From positions 4,464,001-4,528,000 of the forward strand of contig NZ_RJKL01000001.1 in the NCBI RefSeq assembly GCF_003751945.1: 64,000 nucleotides of DNA, read 5' to 3'. The position numbers were made by a program, and so were the translations under genes. The notes below the pieces were generated by a model, which was given only the letters and a program-made list of their open reading frames with translations, was not told the origin of the DNA and searched no databases. This DNA is from Couchioplanes caeruleus. Lineage in GTDB: Bacteria; Actinomycetota; Actinomycetes; Mycobacteriales; Micromonosporaceae. This document shows, piece by piece, positions 30,678 to 39,050 of this stretch. Numbering within the stretch: the first letter of the stretch is position 1; each line of letters opens with the position of its first letter.

Positions 30678-32387
30678 TCACCGGTTCGTCGGTACGGAGC
30701 CCGTGCACCCACGGTTGACCACGACCGGCTTCTTCGCCAGCAGGTCGCGAGCCTGATGGCGGCCGAGGTTCCAGCCTCGCCAGTCGTCCGAGTCGATGTT
30801 CAGGTCCAGGGCGATCGGACCCAGTGCACAGTCGCGCGAGGACGCGGGGAGACGGTCGAGCGCCGGCACCGCGTCCGCGGAGAGTTGTGACAGGTATGAG
30901 GTGTCGATCTTTCCGGTCTTCTCGTACCGGGTGACGTTGTGGTCGGCGATGACCCGGTCGGGGTTGGCGGCGGCGAGGCCGAGCAGGGCCAGGACACCCG
31001 CGGCCACCACGGTGCGGGGCAACCATGCCGCCCGCAGGCGCACGCCCGCACCGAGAATGAGCAGGAAGACGGCGCCCAGCCAGAGCTCGCAGAGGGCCAC
31101 CAGGACGCGCAGGCGCGTGAGCCCGTACGTGTCGGCGTAGAGGTCCATGCGGTGCAGCGCCGACGCCACGATGACGAGGGTGAGCACGGCCAGCGTGCCG
31201 AGGACCGCGCGGATCAGCACCCGGTCGGCATGCGTGTCGCGCGGCGCCCACCGGGCCGCGCCGGCCAGCACGGGCAGGGTCAGGCCGGTCACGACGAGCA
31301 ACTGCCAGAAGCCACTGCGGGCGTATTCGGCGTAGGTGAGGCCCTCGGCGACAACGTGGCGCGAGCCTCCGAAGAGGACGGTCAGTTGCACCCCGACGAA
31401 GAGCGCGAAGAGCAGGACGAGCAGGGACAACGGGATCGCCCATTCGAGGCGGGTCACGCGGCGGCGGGCCCCCTCGGACGATCCGAGGTCGGGCGGTGCG
31501 GCCCGCAGGAACGCGGCGCCGCCGAGGGCGAAGGTCGTTACCGCGAATACGAAGATCCACCGGGTGACCGTCTCGGCGTCGATGTCGGGAACGACCGCGG
31601 TGACGATGCGGGCGAATGCCGCATCCGCGGAGGCGAACAGCGAGCCGAAGACGATGAGCAGGAGCACCGACACCGCGATGGTCGCGACGAGCCGCGACCG
31701 GCCCGCACCGCGCCGTTGTGTGGTCAGGCCGTGGGTGAGCCAGGGCAGCGCCCGCAATCCGGCAACCGGAGCGAGGAGCACCGCCAGCACCATGCCCCGT
31801 GCCGACCGGCCGCCCGTGACGGCGAGGATGCCGGTGACGGCCGCCGTGACGAGGCAGAGCAGGAACAGCCATCCCGCGGCGCGGAAGGTGCCGACGGCGA
31901 GCAGCGCGACCGTCGCCGCCGACCAGAGGAAGCGGGCGTTGCCCAGGGTCCGGGGATGCCAGGTCACCAGCGGCTGGGGTGCGGTGGGTCCAGGCCTCGC
32001 CGACAGGACCCGCGCGACGATCAGGGCGGCGACCCCCGCGATGGCGGCGACCGACCACCCGACGCCGGGACGGTCCAGCGGCACGGCGAGCGCCGCGACG
32101 ACGGCGGCCGCCAGGATGGCGGCGCCGGCCGCGGTGGAAGCGGGGCGGCCGGGACCCGGCCAGCGCCTGCCGAAGAGGGAGGCGTCGGCCCACGGCCCGA
32201 AGAGCGGCGCCACGACCGGACCCGGCCGCACAGCCCCGGCCGGGAGCGCGGACTGCTCGGCGCCGGTCGGACGGGACTGAGCAGGCGGCCCCGAAGGCGT
32301 CGCCGGACGAGCTCGAGCCGGCTGGTCCGCCGGGGTTCTCGCGCTGGGTTGAGCCGGCTGCTTCGGGGGTGGGGTGTTCGTGGGCAT
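30678..32387 (-). CDS. DUF4153/DUF4173 polytopic membrane protein
   Basis: A 569-residue protein with a Pro-rich cytosolic tail (1-60), about 11 hydrophobic segments and an extracellular-looking C-terminal domain from about residue 475. The segment VAEGLTYAEYARSGFWQLLVV is the hallmark of the DUF4153/DUF4173 family. A Cys pair in the C-terminal domain (SRDCALGPI, NRGCTGS) could form a disulfide. The family is of unknown function and often sits beside two-component genes; here a histidine kinase lies upstream on the same strand with an 18-bp gap. Together they may form one transcription unit (regulator, kinase, this protein). Confidence 0.85.
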   Translation of the reverse strand: MPTNTPPPKQPAQPSARTPADQPARARPATPSGPPAQSRPTGAEQSALPAGAVRPGPVVAPLFGPWADASLFGRRWPGPGRPASTAAGAAILAAAVVAALAVPLDRPGVGWSVAAIAGVAALIVARVLSARPGPTAPQPLVTWHPRTLGNARFLWSAATVALLAVGTFRAAGWLFLLCLVTAAVTGILAVTGGRSARGMVLAVLLAPVAGLRALPWLTHGLTTQRRGAGRSRLVATIAVSVLLLIVFGSLFASADAAFARIVTAVVPDIDAETVTRWIFVFAVTTFALGGAAFLRAAPPDLGSSEGARRRVTRLEWAIPLSLLVLLFALFVGVQLTVLFGGSRHVVAEGLTYAEYARSGFWQLLVVTGLTLPVLAGAARWAPRDTHADRVLIRAVLGTLAVLTLVIVASALHRMDLYADTYGLTRLRVLVALCELWLGAVFLLILGAGVRLRAAWLPRTVVAAGVLALLGLAAANPDRVIADHNVTRYEKTGKIDTSYLSQLSADAVPALDRLPASSRDCALGPIALDLNIDSDDWRGWNLGRHQARDLLAKKPVVVNRGCTGSVPTNR

Positions 32388-32404
32388 GCGTCGTCTCCTG
32401 CGGA

Positions 32405-33448
32405 TCAGGCCGGGTGAAGGGGAAGCGAAACGTGGATGTGGCAGCCGGGGTGTGCTCTCCCGGCCGGGGGGTCCGTGACGGCGATCGTGCCCCGGTGTAG
32501 CTGGACCACCCAGTGGGCGATGGCCAGCCCCAGGCCGGTGCCGCCGTCCTGGGCCCGAACACCGCGGGTGAAGCGTTCGAAGACCCGTTCCCGGTCGGCG
32601 GGCGGGATGCCCTCCCCCTCGTCGGTCACGGCGATCAGGACGTGGTCGTCCTGGCGCTCCGCGTGGACCGTCACCGTGCCGCCCGGCGGGCTGTGCCGGG
32701 TGGCGTTGTCGAGCAGATTGGCGAAGACCTGGTGGAGTCGCTCGCGGTCGCCGGTGAGGCTGATCCGCGGGACGGTCAGCTCGAACCGCACGTCGTGGCC
32801 GGCCCCGTCGGCGTTCACCCGGGCCTCGCGGACCACGCCGTCGAGGAACTCCCGCAACTCGATCGGGTCGTGGGCCATCGGCACCACGCCCGCGTCCAGG
32901 CGGGACAGGTCGAGTAGCTCGGCGACGAGGCGACCCAGGCGCTCGGTCTGGGTGAGCGCCGTTCGCATCGTTTCCGGCTCGGCGCGGGAGACGCCGTCGA
33001 CGATGTTCTCCAGCAGGCCGCGCAGCGCGGTGATCGGCGTCCGCAGCTCGTGGGAGACGTTGGCGATCAGTTCGCGCCGCTGCTGGTCGGCGGCGGCCAG
33101 GTCGGCGGCCATCTGGTTGAACGCCGCGGCGAGCTCACCGACCTCGTCGCGCGACGTCGCGCGCACCCGGCGGGTGTAGTCGCCGCGGGCCATCGCTCTG
33201 GCGGCGGCGGTCATCTCCCGCAGCGGCACCGTCGCGCCGTGGGCCATGACCTGGAGCGTCACCAGGCCGAGCGCGACCGCGATCGCGAACCAGGAGAGCT
33301 CGACCGGCATCCAGTCGATGCTCCACCAGAAGATCAGCAGGCCCACCCCGCCGGCGAGGCCCAGCGCCAGGGACAGCTTCGCCTTGATCGAACGCACCGG
33401 GTCGAGCGGTCGGGGCAGCCAGCCGAGCATCCGCCTCAGCAGGTTCAT
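32405..33448 (-). CDS. HAMP-type sensor histidine kinase
   Basis: A 347-residue membrane kinase. A short cytosolic start is followed by two closely spaced helices (about 25-43 and 52-68) with almost no extracellular loop. The HAMP linker (VPLREMTAAARAMARGDYTRR), the phosphoacceptor box NVSHELRTPITALRGLLENI, the N box LLDNATRHSPP, G1 VTDEGEGIP and G2 GGTGLGLAIAHWVVQLH follow. The near absence of a sensor loop suggests intramembrane sensing. Its ATG (33448) overlaps the response regulator stop (ATGA). It ends 18 bp before the DUF4153 gene, its likely partner or target. Confidence 0.92.
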   Translation of the reverse strand: MNLLRRMLGWLPRPLDPVRSIKAKLSLALGLAGGVGLLIFWWSIDWMPVELSWFAIAVALGLVTLQVMAHGATVPLREMTAAARAMARGDYTRRVRATSRDEVGELAAAFNQMAADLAAADQQRRELIANVSHELRTPITALRGLLENIVDGVSRAEPETMRTALTQTERLGRLVAELLDLSRLDAGVVPMAHDPIELREFLDGVVREARVNADGAGHDVRFELTVPRISLTGDRERLHQVFANLLDNATRHSPPGGTVTVHAERQDDHVLIAVTDEGEGIPPADRERVFERFTRGVRAQDGGTGLGLAIAHWVVQLHRGTIAVTDPPAGRAHPGCHIHVSLPLHPA

Positions 33449-34146
33449 CGGTCGATCTCCAGGGCGTACCCGACACCGTGCACGGTGCGGATGAGGTCGG
33501 CGCCGAGCTTGCGGCGCAGACCTTTGACGTGACTGTCCACGGTCCTCGTTCCGGAGGCGTCCGCCCAGCCCCAGACGTCGGCGAGCAGGCGCTCGCGGGG
33601 CAGGACCGTCCGCGGCCGGCCGGCCAGATGGACCAGCAGATCGAACTCGGTCGGGGTGAGGTGGGCCTCGGCGCCGCCCCGATGCACGCGACGCTCGGCG
33701 AGATTGATCTCCAGATCGCCGACGCGCAGCATCTCGGGCTCGGGTGCCGGCGCGGCCGCCCGGGTCGCCCGGCGCACGAGGGCGTGCACCCGGGCGGTCA
33801 GCTCCCGCATGGAGAACGGCTTGGTCAGGTAGTCGTCGGCGCCGACCGCGAGGCCGACCAGCAGGTCCGTCTCGTCGTCGCGGGCCGTCAGCATCAGGAT
33901 GGGCACGGGCTGCTCGGCCTGGATGCGGCGGCACACCTCGAGACCGTCGAATCCCGGCAGCATGACGTCGAGGACGATGGCGTCGGGCCGGATCCGGCGG
34001 GCGGCCTCGACGGCGCCGGGGCCGTCGCCGGCGAGATGAACGACGAACCCCTCGGCGCGCAGCCGGGCGGCGACGGCCTCGGCGATCGTCGGCTCGTCCT
34101 CGACGACGAGCACCCGGCGCTCGGTCTGCCTCGCCGTGCTCTCCAT
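33445..34146 (-). CDS. OmpR/PhoB-type response regulator
   Basis: A 233-residue regulator. The receiver domain (VLVVEDEPTIAEAVA) has the phosphorylation Asp in IVLDVMLPGFDG and the conserved Lys in YLTKPFSMREL. The C-terminal winged helix shows LTPTEFDLLVHLAGRP and GTRTVDSHVKGLRRKLG, ending in RTVHGVGYALE. I start at ATG 34146, where GGGGGGTCGGG gives the ribosome-binding site; the upstream extension is not conserved-looking. It is coupled to the histidine kinase by an ATGA overlap. The regulon is unknown but the DUF4153 gene behind the kinase is the nearest candidate. Confidence 0.93.
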   Translation of the reverse strand: MESTARQTERRVLVVEDEPTIAEAVAARLRAEGFVVHLAGDGPGAVEAARRIRPDAIVLDVMLPGFDGLEVCRRIQAEQPVPILMLTARDDETDLLVGLAVGADDYLTKPFSMRELTARVHALVRRATRAAAPAPEPEMLRVGDLEINLAERRVHRGGAEAHLTPTEFDLLVHLAGRPRTVLPRERLLADVWGWADASGTRTVDSHVKGLRRKLGADLIRTVHGVGYALEIDR

Positions 34147-34275
34147 CCCGACCCCCCTGAACCTGGCCTGCCATGCCCGTGCTGATCGGGGCAGGCCCGG
34201 TGCATCCCCGTGGCGCACCGGACCGACCCGCGCTCAGCAGCCTATTGACCAGCCGTGCAGGGAGGGGGGTGGAGT

Positions 34276-34357
34276 TGTGGATACCTTGTGAAGATCGGAT
34301 GCCTGTGGATAACTCTGGGGACAACGCGGCGGGGTCTGTGGATAACGCTGTGGATTC
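34276..34357 (+). promoter_or_regulatory. Cluster of four DnaA-box-like sites
   Basis: TGTGGATAA, the reverse complement of the DnaA box TTATCCACA, occurs perfectly at 34304-34312 and 34337-34345. Near-matches stand at 34276-34284 (TGTGGATAC) and 34349-34357 (TGTGGATTC). All four are in the same orientation within 82 bp. The gap between the response regulator start and the LytTR stop (34147-34355) holds no gene. No dnaA or dnaN gene is in the window, so this is not oriC. Confidence 0.65.
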
Positions 34358-35096
34358 AGCGGGTCCAGTCGTTCTTCGCGGCGCGGATGAGCTTGTCCTT
34401 GAGCTCGCGCGTGTGACGGCGGCTCACCGGCAGCTCCGCGCCGTCGACGATCACCACATAGCCCGACGGGGTGAGCCGCAGCTCGGCGACCAGCCGCAAC
34501 TGCACCAGGTACGACCTGTGGATACGCACGAATCCGGCATCCGCCCAGCGCTCGGCGAGCGTCGCCAGAGAGACCCGGACCAGGTGGGAGGCGTCGGCGG
34601 TGTGCAGCCGGGCGTAGTCGCCCTGCGCCTCCACCCAGCGCACCGACGACCGCGGCAGCATGCGGGTGGTGCCGGCCAGCTCGATCGGGATGCTCGGCTC
34701 CTCATGCCGCTGCGTGGGTACGGGCCGGGCCGCGCGCAGGCCGGCGACCCGGCGCAGCGACTCACCGAGGCGTTCGGCACGCACCGGCTTGCGGACGTAG
34801 TCGGTGACGCCCAGGGCGAAGGCGTCCACCGCGCCGTCGTCGTACGCCGTCACGAACACGATCGCCGGCGGACGGGCGAAGCGGCGCAAGACCCTGGCGA
34901 GCTCCATGCCGTCCAGGCCGGGCATGCGGATGTCCAGGAAGACGGCGTCGACCTCGACATCCCGCAGGACCCGCAGAGCCTCGGTGGCGTCCCCGGCGCG
35001 GTGCACATACGCCACCCGGCCGTCGGCATTGAGCAGATACGCGAGCTCATCCAGCGCGGGCGGCTCGTCATCCACGGCCAGCACGACGAGACTCAT
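34356..35096 (-). CDS. LytTR-family response regulator
   Basis: A 246-residue regulator. The receiver domain begins MSLVVLAVDDEPPALDELAY, with the phosphorylation Asp in VFLDIRMPGLDG and Lys in YVRKPVRAE. The C-terminal LytTR DNA-binding domain includes VRWVEAQGDYARLHT, FVRIHRSYLVQLR and LPVSRRHTRELKDKL. Such regulators control wall, virulence or metabolite genes from tandem direct repeats. It follows the LytS-type kinase with a tiny 21-codon reading frame in between. Its stop codon overlaps the last DnaA-like box. Confidence 0.93.
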   Translation of the reverse strand: MSLVVLAVDDEPPALDELAYLLNADGRVAYVHRAGDATEALRVLRDVEVDAVFLDIRMPGLDGMELARVLRRFARPPAIVFVTAYDDGAVDAFALGVTDYVRKPVRAERLGESLRRVAGLRAARPVPTQRHEEPSIPIELAGTTRMLPRSSVRWVEAQGDYARLHTADASHLVRVSLATLAERWADAGFVRIHRSYLVQLRLVAELRLTPSGYVVIVDGAELPVSRRHTRELKDKLIRAAKNDWTR

Positions 35097-35158
35097 GCCC
35101 GGACCTCCCGAGGCCGGCGCCTCAGGCGGGTCGCGACGGCCGGCACGACGAGACTCAT
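35093..35158 (-). CDS. 21-codon ORF formed by duplication of the lytTR start
   Basis: A short frame from ATG 35158 to TGA 35093 encodes MSLVVPAVATRLRRRPREVR plus Ala. Its ATG overlaps the kinase stop (ATGA) and its TGA overlaps the lytTR ATG (ATGA). About 30 bp around each of the two ATG codons are nearly identical (two differences), so the first is a copy of the second, 62 bp apart. It is probably a by-product of a tandem duplication, yet it preserves coupled reinitiation between kinase and regulator. A stable peptide is unlikely. Confidence 0.5.
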   Translation of the reverse strand: MSLVVPAVATRLRRRPREVRA

Positions 35159-36366
35159 GCCCGAACCCCTGGATGGAATTTCGGCACCCGCATGCTCACC
35201 TTCGTCCCCGCGCCCGGCGCCGTCTCCACCACCAGGCCGAAATGGTCGCCGAAGACCGAGCGCAGCCGCTCGTCCACGTTGGAGAGACCCACGTGCCGGC
35301 CCGCGTCGTCGCCGTCGCCGTTCGCGGCCTCGGCCACCCCCTCGGCCAGCGCCGCCGGATCCATGCCGACGCCGTCGTCCTCCACCGTGATGTGGCACTC
35401 GGCCCCGGCGTCCCGCGCCTCGATGCTCACCATACCGACGCCCGGCTTGCGCGACAGGCCGTGCCGTACGGCGTTCTCCACCAGGGGTTGCAGGCACAGG
35501 AACGGCAGCCCGACGGGCAGCACCTCCGGCGCGATCTGGAGCCGGACCTGCAGCCGGTCGCCGAAGCGGGCGCGCTCGATGGTCAGGTAGCGGTCGATCG
35601 ACCGCAGCTCCTCGGCGAGCGTGGTGAACTCCCCGTGCGCCCGGAACGAGTAGCGGGTGAACTCGGCGAACTCCAGGATCAACTCCCGGGCCCGCTCGGG
35701 ATCCGTACGTACGAACGACGCGATCGCGGTCAGCGCGTTGTAGATGAAGTGCGGGCTGATCTGGGCGCGCAGCGCGCGTACCTCGGCGCGGGCCAGTCGT
35801 TCCCGGGACGAGTCCAGCTCCGCCAGGGCGACCTGCGAGCCGGCCCACCGTGCGGTCTCCATGGTCGCCTGCACGAGTCCCGGCGCCGGCTGGTCGTCGG
35901 CCACCGCCACCAGCGCGCCGAGCGCCTGCCCGTCGGTGCCGGTCAGCGGTGTCACGACGGCGCCGCGCACGACGCAGTCGATCCGGTCGCAGGGCAGGTC
36001 CTTGGTCCCCAGTACGATCGACCGGTTGCCGGTGACCGCGCGCCCGGCCGCGGCCACGAACTGGTCGGTGTGGTGGCTTCCCCGGCCGTCGGAGGCCAGG
36101 CAGCCCTCGCCGTCGCTGACGATCAGCCCGGGTGCGCCGACCAGCCGGCGCAGGTGCCGCACGGCCTTGCCGGCCGACGCGGAGGTGAGGCCGCTGCGCA
36201 GGGGTTCGGCGGCGAGGGATGCGGCGTGGAGCACCTCGTACGTGGCCCGCTGACCAGGCGTGGCGATCCCCCGCCGAGCCCGCAGGCGGAGCACCGCCAC
36301 GACGGCCCCGGTCAGGGCCGCGAGCACGACGACGACCGCGAGGACGCTTCCGGCCTGACCGCTCAC
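35155..36366 (-). CDS. LytS-type sensor histidine kinase
   Basis: A 403-residue kinase with one N-terminal membrane helix (VLAVVVVLAALTGAVVAVLRL), a GAF-like sensor region (about 75-165, IVSDGEGCLASDG through ALVAVADDQ) and the His_kinase core of the LytS class. The phosphoacceptor box is ALRAQISPHFIYNALTAIAS, and the ATPase domain has LQPLVENAVRHG, EDDGVGMD and GLSNVDERLRSVFG. Cys residues in the sensor (PCDRIDCVV) could make it redox- or metal-responsive, a guess. It is upstream of and coupled to the LytTR regulator, with which it forms a two-component system. Confidence 0.92.
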   Translation of the reverse strand: MSGQAGSVLAVVVVLAALTGAVVAVLRLRARRGIATPGQRATYEVLHAASLAAEPLRSGLTSASAGKAVRHLRRLVGAPGLIVSDGEGCLASDGRGSHHTDQFVAAAGRAVTGNRSIVLGTKDLPCDRIDCVVRGAVVTPLTGTDGQALGALVAVADDQPAPGLVQATMETARWAGSQVALAELDSSRERLARAEVRALRAQISPHFIYNALTAIASFVRTDPERARELILEFAEFTRYSFRAHGEFTTLAEELRSIDRYLTIERARFGDRLQVRLQIAPEVLPVGLPFLCLQPLVENAVRHGLSRKPGVGMVSIEARDAGAECHITVEDDGVGMDPAALAEGVAEAANGDGDDAGRHVGLSNVDERLRSVFGDHFGLVVETAPGAGTKVSMRVPKFHPGVRA

Positions 36367-36414
36367 GCACGCATCCTGACCGCAACACCCGCGGAGCGCC
36401 AGGTGGGGCCGTGA

Positions 36415-37986
36415 CTAATAGGCACCCTTGCGCTTGAGGACCACGCCGATCGTGCGCCACAGGATGCTCAGGTCGTAGGTCAGCGACCAGTTGTCGACGT
36501 AGTACAGGTCGAGGCGGACCGCCTCGTCCCACGACAGGTCGGAGCGCCCCGACACCTGCCACAGACCTGTTATTCCGGGCCGGACCAGCAGCCGGCGGCG
36601 CACGTCGCCGAGGTAGTCGCCGTCGTCGGCGGGCAGCGGGCGCGGCCCGACCAGCGACATCTCGCCCTTCAGCACGTTGATGAGCTGCGGCAGCTCGTCC
36701 AGCGAGGTCGCCCGCAGCTTGTTGCCGAAGGAGAAGATGCGCGGGTCGTTCTTCATCTTGAAGAGCATGCCGTCGGAGTCGTTGAGCTCCTCCAGGCTGG
36801 CCTTGCGCTCCTCGGCGTCGACGTACATGGTGCGGAACTTCCAGACCCGGAACGTCCGGCCCTCGTGGCCGACCCGCGGCTGCCGGAAGAACACCGGACC
36901 GGGGTCGGACAGCCGGATGCCGAGCGCGATCAGGGCCAGCACCGGGGAGAGCGCGAGTAGGCCGAAGAAGGCGGCCACCCGGTCCAGCAGGTTCTTCGCC
37001 AGCCAGCCCGGCCCGGAGAGGGTGGGCTCCTCCACGTGCAGCAGCGGCAGGCCCTCGATCGGGCGGATGTGCACTCGCGGGCCGGCGATGTCGGTGAGCT
37101 GCGGCGCGACCACCAGGTCGACGCCGGTGCCCTCGAGCTGCCAGGCCAGGCGGCGCAGCTCGCCCGGCTCCGCGCTGGCCGAGCCGCAGACCGCGATCGT
37201 GTCGGCGCCGACCTCCCGCACGAGGGCGAGCACGTCGCGGGCGGCGTACACGGGAACCGGGGTCTCGATGCCTCGGGTGGCCGCGAAGCCGTCGGTGATG
37301 TGGATGGCGACGGGGATCAGGCCGGCGGCGGGGCTGCGGGTGACCGCGGTGTAGACCTCGAGGGCCTCGGGCAGCGTGCCCATCAGGATCATCCGGTGCG
37401 CGCCGTGGCCGGTCTTGCGGCGCGCCACGTGCAGGATCTGCCGGGCCGAGTAGCGGCAGAACAGGATGAAGACCAGGGCGGCCACCGAGACGTACGCGAT
37501 CGTGACCCGCGACAGCTCGGTCTTCGTGCCGAAGGCCAGCAGTGACACGCTGGCCACCACCGTGACGAAGGCGCGGACGACCCGCTTGAACTCCTCGCTG
37601 CCCAGCCCGAGATAGCGGCGGTCGTAGCTGCCGTGGCCCCAGAGGATGATCAACCACCCGAGCGGCAGGGCGGCGAACGCGAACGCGTAGAAGGCACCCT
37701 CGTGGCCCTGGAAGCCCGAGCCGGCCTGCTCGATGAAGGTGACGGCGAGCGCGCTCGCGAGCACCGCGGAGAGAAGATCGAGAACGACCAGGATCGCCGT
37801 GTACGGCCGATGCCAGCGCGACAGTCTGCGGTGCGACCGCGTCCACACGGACCGGGGCACGCCGTTGTTCGGCGGCTCCTGCTGCCACTCAAAGCTGTCG
37901 TACGGCATGCCGCTCCGGCTCTTGCTGGGGCTCGTCGCCGGGCGTTGGAGGCTCGTGGTCACCTCGCTTTTGTCCTCCCGCATCAC
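36415..37986 (-). CDS. Undecaprenyl-phosphate sugar phosphotransferase (WbaP/EpsL class)
   Basis: A 523-residue polyisoprenyl-phosphate hexose-1-phosphate transferase. A disordered start leads to four membrane helices (about 62-180), a Rossmann-like CoA-binding-type domain (HRMILMGTLPEALEVYTAV) and the C-terminal bacterial sugar-transferase domain. That domain has KNLLDRVAAFFGLLALSPVL, VFFRQPRVGHEGRTFRVWKF, TSLDELPQLINVLKGEMSLV, GPRPLP and LVRPGITGLWQVSGRSDLSW. It starts a lipid-linked glycan by moving a sugar phosphate onto undecaprenyl phosphate. The start is GTG 37986 or the adjacent ATG 37983. The 179 bp before it hold no gene I can support. Confidence 0.93.
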   Translation of the reverse strand: MMREDKSEVTTSLQRPATSPSKSRSGMPYDSFEWQQEPPNNGVPRSVWTRSHRRLSRWHRPYTAILVVLDLLSAVLASALAVTFIEQAGSGFQGHEGAFYAFAFAALPLGWLIILWGHGSYDRRYLGLGSEEFKRVVRAFVTVVASVSLLAFGTKTELSRVTIAYVSVAALVFILFCRYSARQILHVARRKTGHGAHRMILMGTLPEALEVYTAVTRSPAAGLIPVAIHITDGFAATRGIETPVPVYAARDVLALVREVGADTIAVCGSASAEPGELRRLAWQLEGTGVDLVVAPQLTDIAGPRVHIRPIEGLPLLHVEEPTLSGPGWLAKNLLDRVAAFFGLLALSPVLALIALGIRLSDPGPVFFRQPRVGHEGRTFRVWKFRTMYVDAEERKASLEELNDSDGMLFKMKNDPRIFSFGNKLRATSLDELPQLINVLKGEMSLVGPRPLPADDGDYLGDVRRRLLVRPGITGLWQVSGRSDLSWDEAVRLDLYYVDNWSLTYDLSILWRTIGVVLKRKGAY

Positions 37987-38165
37987 GTACCGCCCACACC
38001 GAGAACATTACGCACCGCCACGGCCCCGTGGGGTTCCGGCGGGGCCGGTCCCCTCTGCATCGCGGACGAAGCGTGGGACCGGGCCACTATACCGATGGAA
38101 CGACGTAGTAGAAGGGGACGTTGTGGTCGCTTTCCCCCCGGAAACCACCCGCTTACGCTGTGTTA

Positions 38166-39026
38166 CTACCGAATTAACTTGGAGAGCCGTCGATCGGCCA
38201 GTGGCTTACCACCCGTCTGGCAGGTGGGGCAGTACTGAAGGCTCTTGTCCGCGAACGAGACCTCTCGGACTGTGTCGCCGCACACCGGGCAGGGCAGGCC
38301 GGTGCGCGCGTGCACCCGCATCCCGGCCCGCTTCTCGCCCTTGAGCTCGGCCGCCTTCTGCCCCACCGACCGGGCCACCGCGTCGGTCTCGACCTGCCGG
38401 GTGGCCTCGTACAGCGTGGTGATCTGCTCGTCGGTCAGCTTGCCGGTCAGCGCGAACGGCGACATCTTCGCGACGTGCAGGATCTCGTCGGAGTAGGCGT
38501 TGCCGATCCCGGCGAGCACCTCCTGGTCGGTGAGCACGCCCTTGATCTGCCCGTTGCGGCCGCGGATGCGCTCGGCGAACTCGTCGCGGCTCACCGCCAG
38601 CGCGTCCGGGCCCAGCCGCGACACGCCCGGCACCTCGGCCGGGTCGCGCACGAGATAGGCGGCCAGCGACTTCTGCGTGCCGGCTTCCGTCAGGTCGAAG
38701 CCGGAGCCGTCGTCGAGGCGCACCCGCAGCGCGATCGGCCCGCTGCCGGGCTTGAGTGGCGCGGGCGACTTGAAGGAGTCGCGATAGTGCAGCCACCCCG
38801 CCCGGGCGAGGTGCACCACCAGATGCAGATCGTCCCCGAGCGACACGTCGAGGAACTTGCCGTGCCGGCCGGCGCCGGTGACCGGCAGACCCGCGACCGT
38901 GCTCGGCGCCGGGTCGTACGTTTTCAGGGCGCTGAACGAGGACACCTCGAAGCGCTCCACGACATGGCCGACCGCACGCTCCCGCAGATATGCGGCGAGC
39001 GCCTCGACCTCGGGCAACTCAGGCAC
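38166..39026 (-). CDS. Formamidopyrimidine-DNA glycosylase/endonuclease VIII family
   Basis: About 286 residues of the Fpg/Nei base-excision repair family. The catalytic N-terminus is PELPEVEALAAYL, with Pro2 as nucleophile after Met removal and Glu3. The H2TH region reads EVLAGIGNAYSDEILHVAKM and the C-terminal zinc finger has CPVCGDTVREV and QYCPTCQTGG. The GNAYSDE stretch and short middle favour an actinobacterial Nei2/Fpg2-like protein rather than classical MutM. GTG 39026 has TACCGT 6 nt upstream, overlapping the -10 box of the divergent glycosyltransferase. It probably acts on oxidised bases. Confidence 0.9.
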   Translation of the reverse strand: MPELPEVEALAAYLRERAVGHVVERFEVSSFSALKTYDPAPSTVAGLPVTGAGRHGKFLDVSLGDDLHLVVHLARAGWLHYRDSFKSPAPLKPGSGPIALRVRLDDGSGFDLTEAGTQKSLAAYLVRDPAEVPGVSRLGPDALAVSRDEFAERIRGRNGQIKGVLTDQEVLAGIGNAYSDEILHVAKMSPFALTGKLTDEQITTLYEATRQVETDAVARSVGQKAAELKGEKRAGMRVHARTGLPCPVCGDTVREVSFADKSLQYCPTCQTGGKPLADRRLSKLIR

Positions 39027-39032
39027 GTCACC

Positions 39033-39042
39033 ACGGTAGCGT
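39033..39042. promoter_or_regulatory. Overlapping divergent -10 boxes
   Basis: Minus-strand TACCGT occupies 39038-39033 and plus-strand TAGCGT occupies 39037-39042; they share two bases. Each ends 6 or 8 nt before its start codon. The two polymerase footprints cannot be occupied together. Confidence 0.5.
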
Positions 39043-39050
39043 TTGTCGCC

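Noticed and set aside
34276..34357. DnaA boxes as the chromosomal origin
   Set aside because: An actinobacterial oriC lies between dnaA and dnaN and has many more boxes. Neither gene is here.
35093..37888. A 931-codon open frame on the minus strand
   Set aside because: It shares the strand of the sugar transferase and LytS kinase genes but in another frame; both real genes have full motif sets, and this frame has none.
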